Assembly: GCA_900129595.1 (NCBI GenBank)
Contig: FQWG01000003.1
Coordinates: 310,001-374,000 of the forward strand
Direction: 5' to 3'
Origin: Flavobacterium frigidimaris
Lineage (GTDB): Bacteria > Bacteroidota > Bacteroidia > Flavobacteriales > Flavobacteriaceae
DNA: 64,000 nucleotides
The notes under the pieces were generated by a model. The model worked only from the letters and a program-made list of their open reading frames with translations. It was not told where the DNA came from and did no database searches. A program made the translations under genes and the position numbers. This document shows, piece by piece, positions 9,545 to 19,760 of this stretch (positions within the stretch are counted from its first letter, which is position 1; every line of letters starts with the position of its first letter).

Positions 9545-9590
9545 CAATTCGTTTAATCGTTTAAGTAAATTTAAACAATTAAACGAATTG
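9545..9590. terminator. Hairpin between gyrB and mdh
   Basis: A 13-bp perfect inverted repeat (9545-9557 with 9578-9590, CAATTCGTTTAAT type) is extended inward by GTTTAA/TTAAAC. It lies 15 bp past the gyrB stop. There is no strong T-run on either side, so termination is likely but not certain. Confidence 0.55.
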
Positions 9591-9604
9591 ATGACTAAAT
9601 TTTA

Positions 9605-11578
<1,974 letters not shown>

Positions 11579-11586
11579 CTAACACG

Positions 11587-11594
11587 CAAATATA
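11587..11594 (-). promoter_or_regulatory. Probable gyrB -7 element
   Basis: TATATTTG on the minus strand, 38 bp before the gyrB ATG, fits the Bacteroidota TAnnTTTG consensus. No good TTG was seen at the expected -33 distance. The rest of the 322-bp gap 11549-11870 is covered by the intergenic palindrome described separately. Confidence 0.45.
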
Positions 11595-11679
11595 TAAAAA
11601 CGCAAATTATATATCCGTTAAAATACCATTTAAAGCACTTAAGTTATTAACACAATTGTCTTAAAAACCAAAAAAAAAT

Positions 11680-11868
11680 TCTAAATTGAGAATAAATCCC
11701 AATTTTTTAAAATTCCCAATTCCAAAACAAAAAATAAACTCAATTTTTATCCCGAGTCTTCGGGACCAAATTCCAAACCTTAAGTTACATAAAACAAAAT
11801 CCGAAGCAACATTTAATGTTATTTCGGATTTGGAATTTGGAATTTTCAAAATTGGAATTTTCCTTTTT
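11680..11868. repeat. Intergenic repeat with AATTCCAAA-type inverted segments
   Basis: The gap between the M16 protease and gyrB contains several short inverted pieces: a TCCCAATTTTTTAAAATTCCCAA segment, CCCGAGTCTTCGGG (11750-11763), and AAATCCGAA (11800-11808) with TTCGGATTT (11823-11831), followed by GGAATTTGGAATTTTC. The CCGAA/TTCGG hairpin could end the M16 transcript. The same AAATTCCAA words recur at 60376-60410 and 60600-60628. Open frames on both strands here are by-products of the repeat. Confidence 0.5.
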
Positions 11869-11870
11869 TA

Positions 11871-14606
11871 TTATTTCTTATTAAAATCACCAACATAAAT
11901 CGAAGTCATTTTTTCTAAGCTTAAATACTTTCTCAAAACTGCATTCACATCTTCTACTTTTAAGGCTTTAACTTTAGCTTCAAGTTCATCATAATCTTCT
12001 AAAGGAATTCCGTATTGAAGATAGCTATTCGTTAAACTAATCAACATCATATCATTTCCTAATCTTGTTTTTCTTTCGTTAAGCCAGCTAACTAAATTTG
12101 ATTTCACTTCTTCAGCCGTAAATCCGTCTTTTAATGCTTTTGCAATTTCTTCTTTTGTTGCTGCTTCAACTGCACCTTTTTTCGTTGGATTCAGAAATGC
12201 GTAATATTCCCAAAATGCAACTTCGCTTACAACCGGAATACTAATAAATGAACCTGCGCCGTAACTAATTCCTTCTTTTTCTCTTAATCTCATTGGAATT
12301 CTCGCGCTTAAAAAACCACCACTTCCAAGAATTTCATTCGCCATTACAAATGCAGGATAATCCGGGCTTTTCAAATTCATTTTAAAAGCAATTTTACCTG
12401 TTGCCACCGCATTTTCCTTGTCTGGAGTAATATAATCTTTGTCTATCTTTTTAGTCTCTGAATACGTTGGCAATGCAAAAACATATTTTGACTTAGAATT
12501 CCATTTGCCAAAAGTATTTTCAAGAATTTGTCCCGTTTCTTTTGCATCTAAATCTCCGACAACAGTTCCTACTCCGTTATTTCCTCCAAAGATATTGGTG
12601 TAAAAATCAACGATTTCAGATTGTTTTATTTTTTTGTAAGCATCAATTTGCTCCTGAACGGTCGAGGTATAAAAAATACTTCCTTTTGGATAGTTCGATG
12701 TTAATCTTGAAACTTCGATAAAAGCAATCGACTGAGGATCATTAAGATTAGATTCTAAATAAGTATTGTATTCATTGATTGTCTTAGTTAATTCATTTTC
12801 AGGAAAAGTAGCATTCACCAGCAAATCTCCCAAAATTTCCATTACGCCCTTAAAACTTTCTTTGTAAGTATTAATGTTGATTGACAAAGTTTGCCCTGAA
12901 TAGTCAAAGTACAGACTTGATTTTAGTTGATCTAACTGATCACTAATTTGTTCTTTAGTTCTGGTTTTGGTACCTGTTTTCATTAATTGAGCAAGTATAG
13001 CTCCTACATCCTCTTTACCCTCTAAATCTTTTTCGTTACTTACCGGAAATTTAAAAGCAGCCTGAACTTTTCCGCCTTTTATTTCTTTTTTGATTAAGCC
13101 ATATTTTGCTCCGTTACTAAGTTTTCCTTCTACAAAATTTTGTTTTAAATTTTTGATAGAAGCTTCGAATGCAGCAGCTTCTTTTTCTAAAGCTTTTCCT
13201 TTATAATCTTTTGTTACCGCCACTATTTGCTCATCTGTATATTCAACAGGCTTTAGTCTTTGCTCATCCTTAGACGGAATAAATATACCAACTGTTCTAT
13301 TGTTGCTTCTAAAATATTTCTCAGCAACTCTTTGTATATCTTCTTTGGTTAGATTTTCGACAACATCTCTATATAAAAACCCTAATCTGTAATCTCCAGC
13401 TCCAACAATTTCCGTAAGATTTATGGCAAACGAAATGGTATTGTTTTTTATACCGTCAAGTTGTTTTATAATTTTTGCTTTTGCTCTGGCTACATCTTCA
13501 TCAGTATATTTAGTCGTTGCAATTTTATCCAACTCTGTTCTTACTAATTCTTTAGTAGCTTTGATATCTTTATCATTAGGAACCGCTACGCCAAAATATA
13601 CATAACTTGCGTCTCTGGTTGTTGGCTGCCAATAATAAACACTAGACACTTTTTGAGTCTCTATTAATGATTTATACAAATATCCGGATGGATCTGAAGT
13701 TAAAATCTCGCCCAAAGCATCAATTGCAGCATAATCCTTATCTACATAAGCTGCCGTATGATACACAGCTCCAATATTCTTGCTGTCTCCTGCCCTGTTA
13801 AGCTCTACAAATTTTTCACCATCTTGTGCAGGTTCAACGGTATACGTTTTATCCAAAACTCTTTTTGGTTTTGGAATAGCTCCAAAATATTGCCCAACAT
13901 ATTGTAATGCTTTTTGCTCATCAAACTTACCTGCAATTATTAATGTAGAATTGTCAGGCTGATAATACTTTTCGTAAAAAGCTCTAAGCGTAGTTGCTTT
14001 TACCCTTTCTATATCTTCTTTACTCCCAATAGTACTATTTCCGTAATTGTGCCACAAATAAGCTGTCGAAAGTATTCTTTCCTGTAATACACGATCCGGA
14101 TTATTCTCTCCTATTTCAAATTCGTTTCTTACCACCGAAAACTCTTTAGATAAATCTGCCTGCAAAATAGTCGCGTTGATCATTCGATCTGCTTCCATTT
14201 CGATACTCCATTTTAGATTTTCATCATTAGAGGGAAAAATTTCGTAATAATTAGTACGATCCAGCCATGTTGTTCCGTTTGCATTTCCTCCTTTATCAGA
14301 AAGCATTTTTTTTATGTCTCCTAAATTTTTAGTACTCTTAAAAAGCATATGCTCTAATAAATGAGCCATTCCTTTTTCGCCATAACCTTCATTTCTGGAA
14401 CCCACATTGTAAACAATATTTACGACCATATTGCTTTGAGAAGCATCCGGAATTAAAAGAACTTTCAATCCGTTATTCAACGAATATTCTTTTACACCTT
14501 CTACATTTTTAATGTATTTTGGAGCTTCTGTCTTTTTCTGCGCATAAACAGAAGAAAATGAAACAAGAGAACAGCATAACACGCTGCTTAATAGTAAGTT
14601 TCTCAT
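11871..14606 (-). CDS. M16-family zinc metallopeptidase with two domains, secreted
   Basis: A 911-residue protein with a signal peptide (about residues 1-22, ending SSVYA). The N-terminal M16 domain has the inverted zinc motif HLLEH (His82, Glu85, His86) and a downstream NEFEIGENNP segment that supplies the third ligand. The second M16 domain (about residues 500-900) lacks HxxEH, as is normal for the inactive half of pitrilysin-like enzymes. It probably degrades peptides or misfolded proteins in the periplasm or outer membrane. The specific substrate is unknown. It lies alone between gyrB and the asparagine synthetase genes. Confidence 0.95.
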   Translation of the reverse strand: MRNLLLSSVLCCSLVSFSSVYAQKKTEAPKYIKNVEGVKEYSLNNGLKVLLIPDASQSNMVVNIVYNVGSRNEGYGEKGMAHLLEHMLFKSTKNLGDIKKMLSDKGGNANGTTWLDRTNYYEIFPSNDENLKWSIEMEADRMINATILQADLSKEFSVVRNEFEIGENNPDRVLQERILSTAYLWHNYGNSTIGSKEDIERVKATTLRAFYEKYYQPDNSTLIIAGKFDEQKALQYVGQYFGAIPKPKRVLDKTYTVEPAQDGEKFVELNRAGDSKNIGAVYHTAAYVDKDYAAIDALGEILTSDPSGYLYKSLIETQKVSSVYYWQPTTRDASYVYFGVAVPNDKDIKATKELVRTELDKIATTKYTDEDVARAKAKIIKQLDGIKNNTISFAINLTEIVGAGDYRLGFLYRDVVENLTKEDIQRVAEKYFRSNNRTVGIFIPSKDEQRLKPVEYTDEQIVAVTKDYKGKALEKEAAAFEASIKNLKQNFVEGKLSNGAKYGLIKKEIKGGKVQAAFKFPVSNEKDLEGKEDVGAILAQLMKTGTKTRTKEQISDQLDQLKSSLYFDYSGQTLSININTYKESFKGVMEILGDLLVNATFPENELTKTINEYNTYLESNLNDPQSIAFIEVSRLTSNYPKGSIFYTSTVQEQIDAYKKIKQSEIVDFYTNIFGGNNGVGTVVGDLDAKETGQILENTFGKWNSKSKYVFALPTYSETKKIDKDYITPDKENAVATGKIAFKMNLKSPDYPAFVMANEILGSGGFLSARIPMRLREKEGISYGAGSFISIPVVSEVAFWEYYAFLNPTKKGAVEAATKEEIAKALKDGFTAEEVKSNLVSWLNERKTRLGNDMMLISLTNSYLQYGIPLEDYDELEAKVKALKVEDVNAVLRKYLSLEKMTSIYVGDFNKK

Positions 14607-14642
14607 AGATTCTAGTTAAAGTATTAGTTAATTTTTGGTAAT

Positions 14643-14713
14643 CAAATATAGCTTTTTTCCTAAATACGATATTAACATTAACTTACTTTTAGTAATTTAC
14701 GGTAAACCGTAAA
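14643..14713 (-). promoter_or_regulatory. Promoter region of the M16 protease with an 18-bp palindrome
   Basis: TATATTTG on the minus strand at 14643-14650 is a -7 candidate 37 bp before the ATG. Upstream of it, 14696-14713 reads TTTACGGT-AA-ACCGTAAA, a perfect 8-2-8 palindrome at about -55. It could be a regulator site; no cognate regulator is identifiable. Confidence 0.4.
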
Positions 14714-14730
14714 ACTAAAATTCAGGCATA

Positions 14731-14771
14731 AAAAAAATCCGAAATAAACACTTTAAATGCTCTTTCGGATT
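14731..14771 (-). terminator. Terminator after the Ser-type asparagine synthetase
   Basis: AATCCGAAA (14736-14744) pairs with TTTCGGATT (14763-14771). The A-run 14731-14737 gives the U-tract on the minus strand. It is about 50 bp beyond the stop of the 14823-16439 gene. Confidence 0.75.
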
Positions 14772-14822
14772 CTTTTTATTTCCTTCCAAAACTGAAATTT
14801 GAAATTTATTTTTTTTGGAGTT

Positions 14823-16439
14823 TTAAACCGCTACTCCGGCTTTAGCAATCTCAACATCTGCTTTTACGTGTGCTGCATTTGCTCTTCCGCTTGGGTCCTG
14901 ATTTTCCTGCCATTTTGGAATCCATTTTCGAACGGTTTGCGCAGCGCTAACCTGTGGATAAAACTTATGAAAAACGGATCTGTAAAAATAAGCTTCTTTC
15001 GTTGTTGGCGAGTTGTACGGAAACTCTGCACTTGCTCCTGCCAATTGCTCATCAGTTACTTGTGAGGCGCAATAATCAATTAATCCATCAACCCAATTGT
15101 ATCCTACACCATCAGAAAACTGTTCTTTTTGTCTCCATAAAATTTCAGTTGGCAAATAAGGATTTTCAGGCGTATCAAATGCTTTTCTTAAAACGTACTT
15201 CTCAATACCATCGTACGTTTTTGGCTGTTTTTCTTCTGTTTTAATTCGGATAGAAACGTCTAAAAAATCTTTGTCTAAAAACGGGATTCTGGCTTCTAAT
15301 CCGTGTGCCATTGTTGTCTTGTCAGCACGTAATAAATCTGCGGTAAACAATTTCTGAACTCTTTCGATGGTTTCATCCTGAAATTCTTCTGCTGTTGGTG
15401 CATTTCTAAAATACAAATGACCTCCAAAAACCTCATCAGCACCTTCTCCGGAAAGAATCACCTTAATTCCCTGATCAGCTACTGCTTTTGACAGTAAATA
15501 CATTGGCACTCCTGATCGTACCGAAATGATATCGTAAGTTTCGATATGATAAATGACTTTTTCTAAAATAGCAACACCTTCTTCTACTGTAAAATGTATC
15601 TCATGATGTTCTGTACCCAAAAATTCAGCTGCTTTTCTTGCCGCACTATTATCTGGAGAATCAGCATCTAAACCAATAGAAAACGAATGTAGTTTCTCTC
15701 CGTTTTCTTTCAGCAAACGTGCTGCAATTGCTGATGTCAACGAAGAATCTAAACCTCCTGAAAGCAAAACTCCAACCGGCACTTCGCTCATTAAACGTTT
15801 ACGAGTAGCCTGTATCAATGATTCACGAACCAGATTAAGATCTAATGCCTGATTAGCATTTGAATGATCTTCGTATTCAGGATTGTAATATTTTACAAAA
15901 CCTGTTTTTCCTGTGTAATAATGCCCGGGAGGAAAAGTTGAAAACGATTTACACTGATCTGCAATTGATTTCATTTCTGAAGAAAAATAGATTCTTCCTC
16001 GTTCATCTAATCCGTAATATAAGGGCTTAACACCCACTGCATCTCTGGCTGCAATATAATTATCGCCGTCGATAATTACAAAAGCAAAATCGCCATCAAG
16101 CATATTGCAAAACTTGTATCCAAATTCTTCATACAGATGCACAATCACTTCTGAATCTGATTTTGTTCTAAACGTATGATTTTTTAATACTGTATCTTTT
16201 AATTCCTGATAATTGTATATTTCACCATCATGAACCATCCAGGCTTTGTTGGTTCCCTGAATTGGCTGTTTACCTGATTTCAAATCAATAATCGACAGGC
16301 TTTCATGGCATATAATACTGCCATTTTCCATAATATGCAAATCACGTTCATCAGGACCACGATGCGACATTCTTTTAGAAAGCTCTTTTACGAGTTGCGG
16401 GTCTTTTCCTTTACCAATAACGGCCAATAATCCAGACAT
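14823..16439 (-). CDS. Asparagine synthetase B paralogue lacking the catalytic cysteine
   Basis: A 538-residue protein of the AsnB family (N-terminal Ntn glutaminase domain, C-terminal synthetase). The start is MSGLLAVIG where active enzymes have MCG, so the nucleophile Cys1 is Ser. Two further glutamine-handling residues are also changed: the Arg of HERLAI (E. coli Arg49) is Ser47 in HESLSI, and the Asn of the oxyanion hole (Asn74) is Asp71 in HDGEIYN. Asp95 (E. coli Asp98) is kept. The synthetase half is intact, with VLLSGGLDSSLTS and LSGEGADEVFGGH. Inference: it cannot hydrolyse glutamine and must use free ammonia, or it has another role. Its active paralogue lies directly upstream, but a terminator and a candidate promoter separate them. 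Confidence 0.93.
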   Translation of the reverse strand: MSGLLAVIGKGKDPQLVKELSKRMSHRGPDERDLHIMENGSIICHESLSIIDLKSGKQPIQGTNKAWMVHDGEIYNYQELKDTVLKNHTFRTKSDSEVIVHLYEEFGYKFCNMLDGDFAFVIIDGDNYIAARDAVGVKPLYYGLDERGRIYFSSEMKSIADQCKSFSTFPPGHYYTGKTGFVKYYNPEYEDHSNANQALDLNLVRESLIQATRKRLMSEVPVGVLLSGGLDSSLTSAIAARLLKENGEKLHSFSIGLDADSPDNSAARKAAEFLGTEHHEIHFTVEEGVAILEKVIYHIETYDIISVRSGVPMYLLSKAVADQGIKVILSGEGADEVFGGHLYFRNAPTAEEFQDETIERVQKLFTADLLRADKTTMAHGLEARIPFLDKDFLDVSIRIKTEEKQPKTYDGIEKYVLRKAFDTPENPYLPTEILWRQKEQFSDGVGYNWVDGLIDYCASQVTDEQLAGASAEFPYNSPTTKEAYFYRSVFHKFYPQVSAAQTVRKWIPKWQENQDPSGRANAAHVKADVEIAKAGVAV

Positions 16440-16611
16440 ACTATTCTATTTTTATTTATTTCATTTTTTTTACTCACATCAAAACAAAGTGAGACAGGTA
16501 TAAATCCTCTTATAATGATCTGATTTTTAGCCAAAATAACTGTAGTAATCTCATTGTTTCTGTAGTTGTACAGTTACAATACAGGCGATTTGTTTTTATT
16601 TCAGCCAATGT

Positions 16612-16619
16612 CAAATATA
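16612..16619 (-). promoter_or_regulatory. Candidate -7 element for the Ser-type asparagine synthetase
   Basis: TATATTTG on the minus strand about 170 bp before the ATG at 16439 would give the gene its own transcript with a long leader. The 322-bp gap 16440-16761 otherwise holds the terminator of the upstream paralogue and no gene. Confidence 0.4.
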
Positions 16620-16691
16620 AAAAAGAAACTTAAACAATTGCTCAAAAAAAAAATTAAGTATCTGAAATAATATAATTTAACATTATTAGAC

Positions 16692-16720
16692 AAGAAAAAC
16701 GTCCTCAATACTGAGAACGT
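16692..16720 (-). terminator. Terminator between the two asparagine synthetase paralogues
   Basis: ACGTCCTCA (16699-16707) pairs with TGAGAACGT (16712-16720) with one mismatch. The A-rich 16692-16698 supplies the U-tract on the minus strand. It lies about 40 bp past the Cys-type gene, so the paralogues are probably separately expressed. Confidence 0.75.
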
Positions 16721-16761
16721 CTTTCGGAAAAATAATATATACTAATTCTAATAATTCCTAT

Positions 16762-18438
16762 TTATGCTTTCGCATAAGCATCATCATGCACGCTGGCAAC
16801 TGCTCTTCCTGAAGGATCGTTCATGTTTTTGAAGGCTTCGTCCCACTCTAAAGCGATTTTAGTACTACAAGCTACACTTGCTTCCTGAGGCACACATAAA
16901 GCTGCAGCGTCACTTGGAAAGTGTTCTGTAAAGATCGAACGGTAGTAATATTCTTCTTTAGAAGTTGGTGTCTGCAATGGGAACTTGAATCTTGCATTTG
17001 CCAATTGTTCATCTGAAACTTCTTTGGCTACCACTTCTTTCAAAGTATCAATCCAGCTGTATCCTACTCCATCAGAAAATTGCTCTTTTTGTCTCCATGC
17101 TACACTTTCCGGCAGCATATCTTCAAAAGCTTTGCGAACTACCCATTTTTCCATCGGGTGCTCTTTGTTGATCATTTTATCTTGTGGGTTGATGCGCATC
17201 GCAACATCCATAAATTCTTTATCTAAGAAAGGAACACGACCTTCGATTCCCCAAGCTGCTAAACTTTTGTTCGCACGCAAGCAATCATACATGTGCAGTT
17301 TGCCTAATTTACGAACGTTTTCTTCGTGAAATTCTCTAGCATTTGGCGCTTTATGGAAATATAAATACCCTCCAAACAACTCATCTGCACCTTCACCTGA
17401 CAATACCATTTTAATCCCCATTGATTTAATAACTCTCGCCATTAACCACATTGGTGTTGAAGCTCTAACTGTAGTTACATCATAAGTCTCTAAGTTGTAA
17501 ATTACATCACGAACTGCATCTAAACCTTCCTGAATTGTAAATTTAATTTCGTGGTGAATCGTTCCGATATGTTTTGCCACAATTTGAGCTGCCGCTAAAT
17601 CAGGAGAACCGTCTAATCCTACTGAGAAAGAGTGCAATTGTGGGTACCAGGCATCTGTTGTATCATCTGACTCAATACGTTTTTGTGCAAATTTTTTGGC
17701 TACAGCCGAAGTAATAGACGAATCTAAACCTCCTGAAAGTAAAACTCCGTAAGGAACATCACTCATTAATTGTCTGTGAACCGCTGCTTCAAGTGCTTCT
17801 TTAATCGCGGGAATACTTGTTTCGTTGTCTTTTACAGCATCATAATCTGTCCAGTCTCTTTTGTACCATTGTACAAATTCACCGTCTTTGCTTGTCATAT
17901 AATGTCCCGGAGGAAATAACTCAATTTTCGTGCAATATCCTTCTAAAGCTTTCAATTCAGAAGCTACATAAAAAGTTCCGTGTTGATCCCAACCAATGTA
18001 TAATGGAATAATCCCCATATGATCACGAGCGATAAAATACTCATCTTTTTCTACATCATAAATCGCAAACCCAAAGATTCCGTTCATTTCATCTACAAAG
18101 TGAGGTCCTTTTTCTTTGTAAAGTGCCAAGATTACTTCACAGTCACTTTCTGTTTGAAAGTTATATTTCCCTTCAAATTGTTTACGCAATTCTCTGTGGT
18201 TGTAAATTTCACCATTTGCAGCCAAAACCAATTTTTTATCTTCTGTAAATAAAGGTTGTTTTCCTGAAGCTGGATCTACAATCGCCAAACGCTCGTGAGA
18301 AAGTATTGCTTTATCATTGCTGTAAATTCCGCTCCAGTCCGGTCCGCGGTGACGAATGATTTTAGACATTTCTAATACTTGAGGTCTTAAGGTTTCGGCT
18401 TTTTGTTTTAGATCAAAGGCACATACGATTCCACACAT
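16762..18438 (-). CDS. asnB: Asparagine synthetase B (glutamine-hydrolysing)
   Basis: It makes asparagine from aspartate, ATP and glutamine. The open frame extends to 18513, but the start must be the internal ATG at 18438 because Cys2 (MCGIVCAFD) has to become the free N-terminal nucleophile; that gives 558 residues. All glutaminase residues are present: Cys2, Arg50 (HERLAIVD), Asn75 (AANGEIYN) and Asp99 (ESDCEVI). The synthetase domain has VLLSGGLDSSITS (PP-loop) and LSGEGADELFGGY. The C-terminus continues with the QKEQFSDGVGYSWID and NDPSGRAV blocks shared with the downstream paralogue, so the two arose by duplication. Confidence 0.96.
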   Translation of the reverse strand: MCGIVCAFDLKQKAETLRPQVLEMSKIIRHRGPDWSGIYSNDKAILSHERLAIVDPASGKQPLFTEDKKLVLAANGEIYNHRELRKQFEGKYNFQTESDCEVILALYKEKGPHFVDEMNGIFGFAIYDVEKDEYFIARDHMGIIPLYIGWDQHGTFYVASELKALEGYCTKIELFPPGHYMTSKDGEFVQWYKRDWTDYDAVKDNETSIPAIKEALEAAVHRQLMSDVPYGVLLSGGLDSSITSAVAKKFAQKRIESDDTTDAWYPQLHSFSVGLDGSPDLAAAQIVAKHIGTIHHEIKFTIQEGLDAVRDVIYNLETYDVTTVRASTPMWLMARVIKSMGIKMVLSGEGADELFGGYLYFHKAPNAREFHEENVRKLGKLHMYDCLRANKSLAAWGIEGRVPFLDKEFMDVAMRINPQDKMINKEHPMEKWVVRKAFEDMLPESVAWRQKEQFSDGVGYSWIDTLKEVVAKEVSDEQLANARFKFPLQTPTSKEEYYYRSIFTEHFPSDAAALCVPQEASVACSTKIALEWDEAFKNMNDPSGRAVASVHDDAYAKA

Positions 18439-18960
18439 AACTATATATTTTTTATTATAAATTTTATTTTGACAAGGCAAAGATGCGGTATCGGTTACAA
18501 TTGAAAAACACAAATCTTTATTTCAGTTATAATTTAAAACCATAAATCGATTTTTACATATAAAATGTAAAATTTTAACACTAAAAAAAGCCCTGAACTT
18601 GAAAATTTCAATTTTGAGATTAAACGGAGTACAGAACGCAAGGTTTTAAAGGAATAATTGAATTAAAACTCACAATATGATAAATTGATTAAAAGATTCA
18701 CAAAGAGAAGAACAAAAGCGGTTTAGAAATTGTTGTTTTACTAGCAAGAAACAGCTTTTAAGTTTTTCATTTTGACGAATGAAAGATCGCACCAGGAACT
18801 CGACAAAAATTAATAATATGAATGTTTCTTTCGAAGCCCTTTGTCATCCTAAGGAATGAGGGATTGTGTAGACATTCTTTGTACAAACAAACCTTTGTCA
18901 AAGTTTAAAACTTTTACAAAGGTCATTTATTTATGTCGTCATATAAAAATCTTCTTTTAA
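18439..18960. other. Gene-free 522-bp gap with repeat remnants
   Basis: No open frame of note was found. The segment 18835-18870 contains TTGTCATCCTAAGGAATGAGGG, whose words recur near 60490-60510 (GGAACGAGGGATGACA). At 18891-18923 there is the 33-bp palindrome listed separately. The first 100 bp upstream of asnB contain CATCTTTGCC on the minus strand, one base off the -7 consensus. Confidence 0.5.
18891..18923. repeat. Palindrome ACCTTTGTCAAAG / CTTTTACAAAGGT
   Basis: A near-perfect inverted repeat that is a diverged copy of the perfect 38-bp palindrome at 60432-60469. Both copies lie next to GAGGGAT-type words, so a longer composite repeat is likely. Confidence 0.75.
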
Positions 18961-19167
18961 CTAAGGCATTGCTTTAAAAAAGTAGACTATTCCCGCTATT
19001 ATCAATACTACGATTCCCATCCAATTTTTGAAAGATTGAAAATTAACCTGAAATTTATAAAGTTTGTCATTTTCAGTAACATCCTTATGCCAGAGTTTGT
19101 GTATTTTATAAAAAGCAAAAGCTGAAATAAAAAATGAAAAACTACATATTAAGTACATGTAATCCAT
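18961..19167 (-). CDS. Small two-helix membrane protein, unknown
   Basis: A 68-residue protein with two hydrophobic segments, about residues 3-20 (MYLICSFSFFISAFAFY) and 49-66 (WMGIVVLIIAGIVYFF). They are separated by a charged loop. It starts only 4 bp after the stop of the Gre-like gene on the same strand, so the two are very likely co-transcribed. I do not recognise the family. The translational coupling and the clear membrane pattern argue that it is real. Confidence 0.65.
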   Translation of the reverse strand: MDYMYLICSFSFFISAFAFYKIHKLWHKDVTENDKLYKFQVNFQSFKNWMGIVVLIIAGIVYFFKAMP

Positions 19168-19171
19168 TCCC

Positions 19172-19621
19172 TTAATTGATTTCCTGAATTAAATACTTTG
19201 TTCCATTAATCTCAAATTCGAACCCGACTTTATTTCCCATCAAATGAGAACCAAGCGGAGATTGAGGGGACAATGCAATAACATTGATACCATCAATTGC
19301 AATTTTAGGAAGTGCAACGCTTACGTACAAATAAATTCCGTTGGCTTTTACCAAACTGCCTGAAATAATATTTTCAGTAGTTTTTGAGGCATCTATTTTA
19401 TCTAAAATCGCTTTTTGGGTTATTGCTTCTTTTAGTTTGTTGGTGAGTTTTTCCTGTTCGATATGCATCATCGACAAAGCGGTTTCGTGCTTATCGCCGG
19501 CAGAACCTTTGGCATCGTTTTTAGAATCTTCAGTCAATACCGAAATCATGTCCCTGAAAACATCAATTCGGTCCTGAACCATTTGCAGGTAATGAGAATG
19601 TATTTTTTGTTTGAAAGTCAT
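19172..19621 (-). CDS. GreA/GreB-like protein
   Basis: A 149-residue protein with a helical, charged N-terminal half (about 1-75) that could form the coiled coil of Gre factors. The C-terminal half ends SPQSPLGSHLMGNKVGFEF (118 onward), then ING-KYLIQEI. This closely follows the FKBP-like C-terminal domain of GreA (SPxSPxGxxLxGxxxGDxVE). Gre factors bind the RNA polymerase secondary channel and stimulate transcript cleavage. The acidic tip (Asp/Glu pair) expected around residue 41 is not clearly conserved; the tip region reads EDSKNDAKGSAGDKHE. Database records often mislabel such proteins as 3-oxoacyl-ACP synthase. A role in modulating RNA polymerase is an inference. Confidence 0.75.
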   Translation of the reverse strand: MTFKQKIHSHYLQMVQDRIDVFRDMISVLTEDSKNDAKGSAGDKHETALSMMHIEQEKLTNKLKEAITQKAILDKIDASKTTENIISGSLVKANGIYLYVSVALPKIAIDGINVIALSPQSPLGSHLMGNKVGFEFEINGTKYLIQEIN

Positions 19622-19630
19622 AGGTTGTAT

Positions 19631-19751
19631 GCCACAAAGGCGCTAAGTCGCAAAGATCGTAAAAAAAAGTTAGCTACGAATTCACGAATTTAGTTAAAAT
19701 TAATTCGTGAATTCGTGGCTTAAAAAAACTTTGTCTTAGCGCCTTCGTGGC
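19631..19751. repeat. Nested palindrome, GCCACAAAGGCGCTAAG outer and ACGAATTCACGAATT inner
   Basis: The outer arms 19631-19655 and 19729-19751 are inverted copies of GCCACRAAGGCGCTAAG. Inside them 19673-19690 and 19702-19719 are inverted copies (17 of 18) of GCYACGAATTCACGAATT. Single arms of each family occur elsewhere: outer type at 46666-46690 and inner type at 58990-59008 and near 39008-39018. Confidence 0.8.
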
Positions 19752-19760
19752 AAATATTCC

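Noticed and set aside
11661..11898. Open frames on both strands in the M16-gyrB gap.
   Set aside because: They are read through inverted AATTCC repeats and mirror each other; no start signal supports them.
16985..17329. 114-codon plus-strand frame.
   Set aside because: Antisense to the asnB synthetase domain.
18439..18513. 25-codon N-terminal extension of asnB.
   Set aside because: The catalytic cysteine must be the first residue after Met removal, which requires the ATG at 18438.
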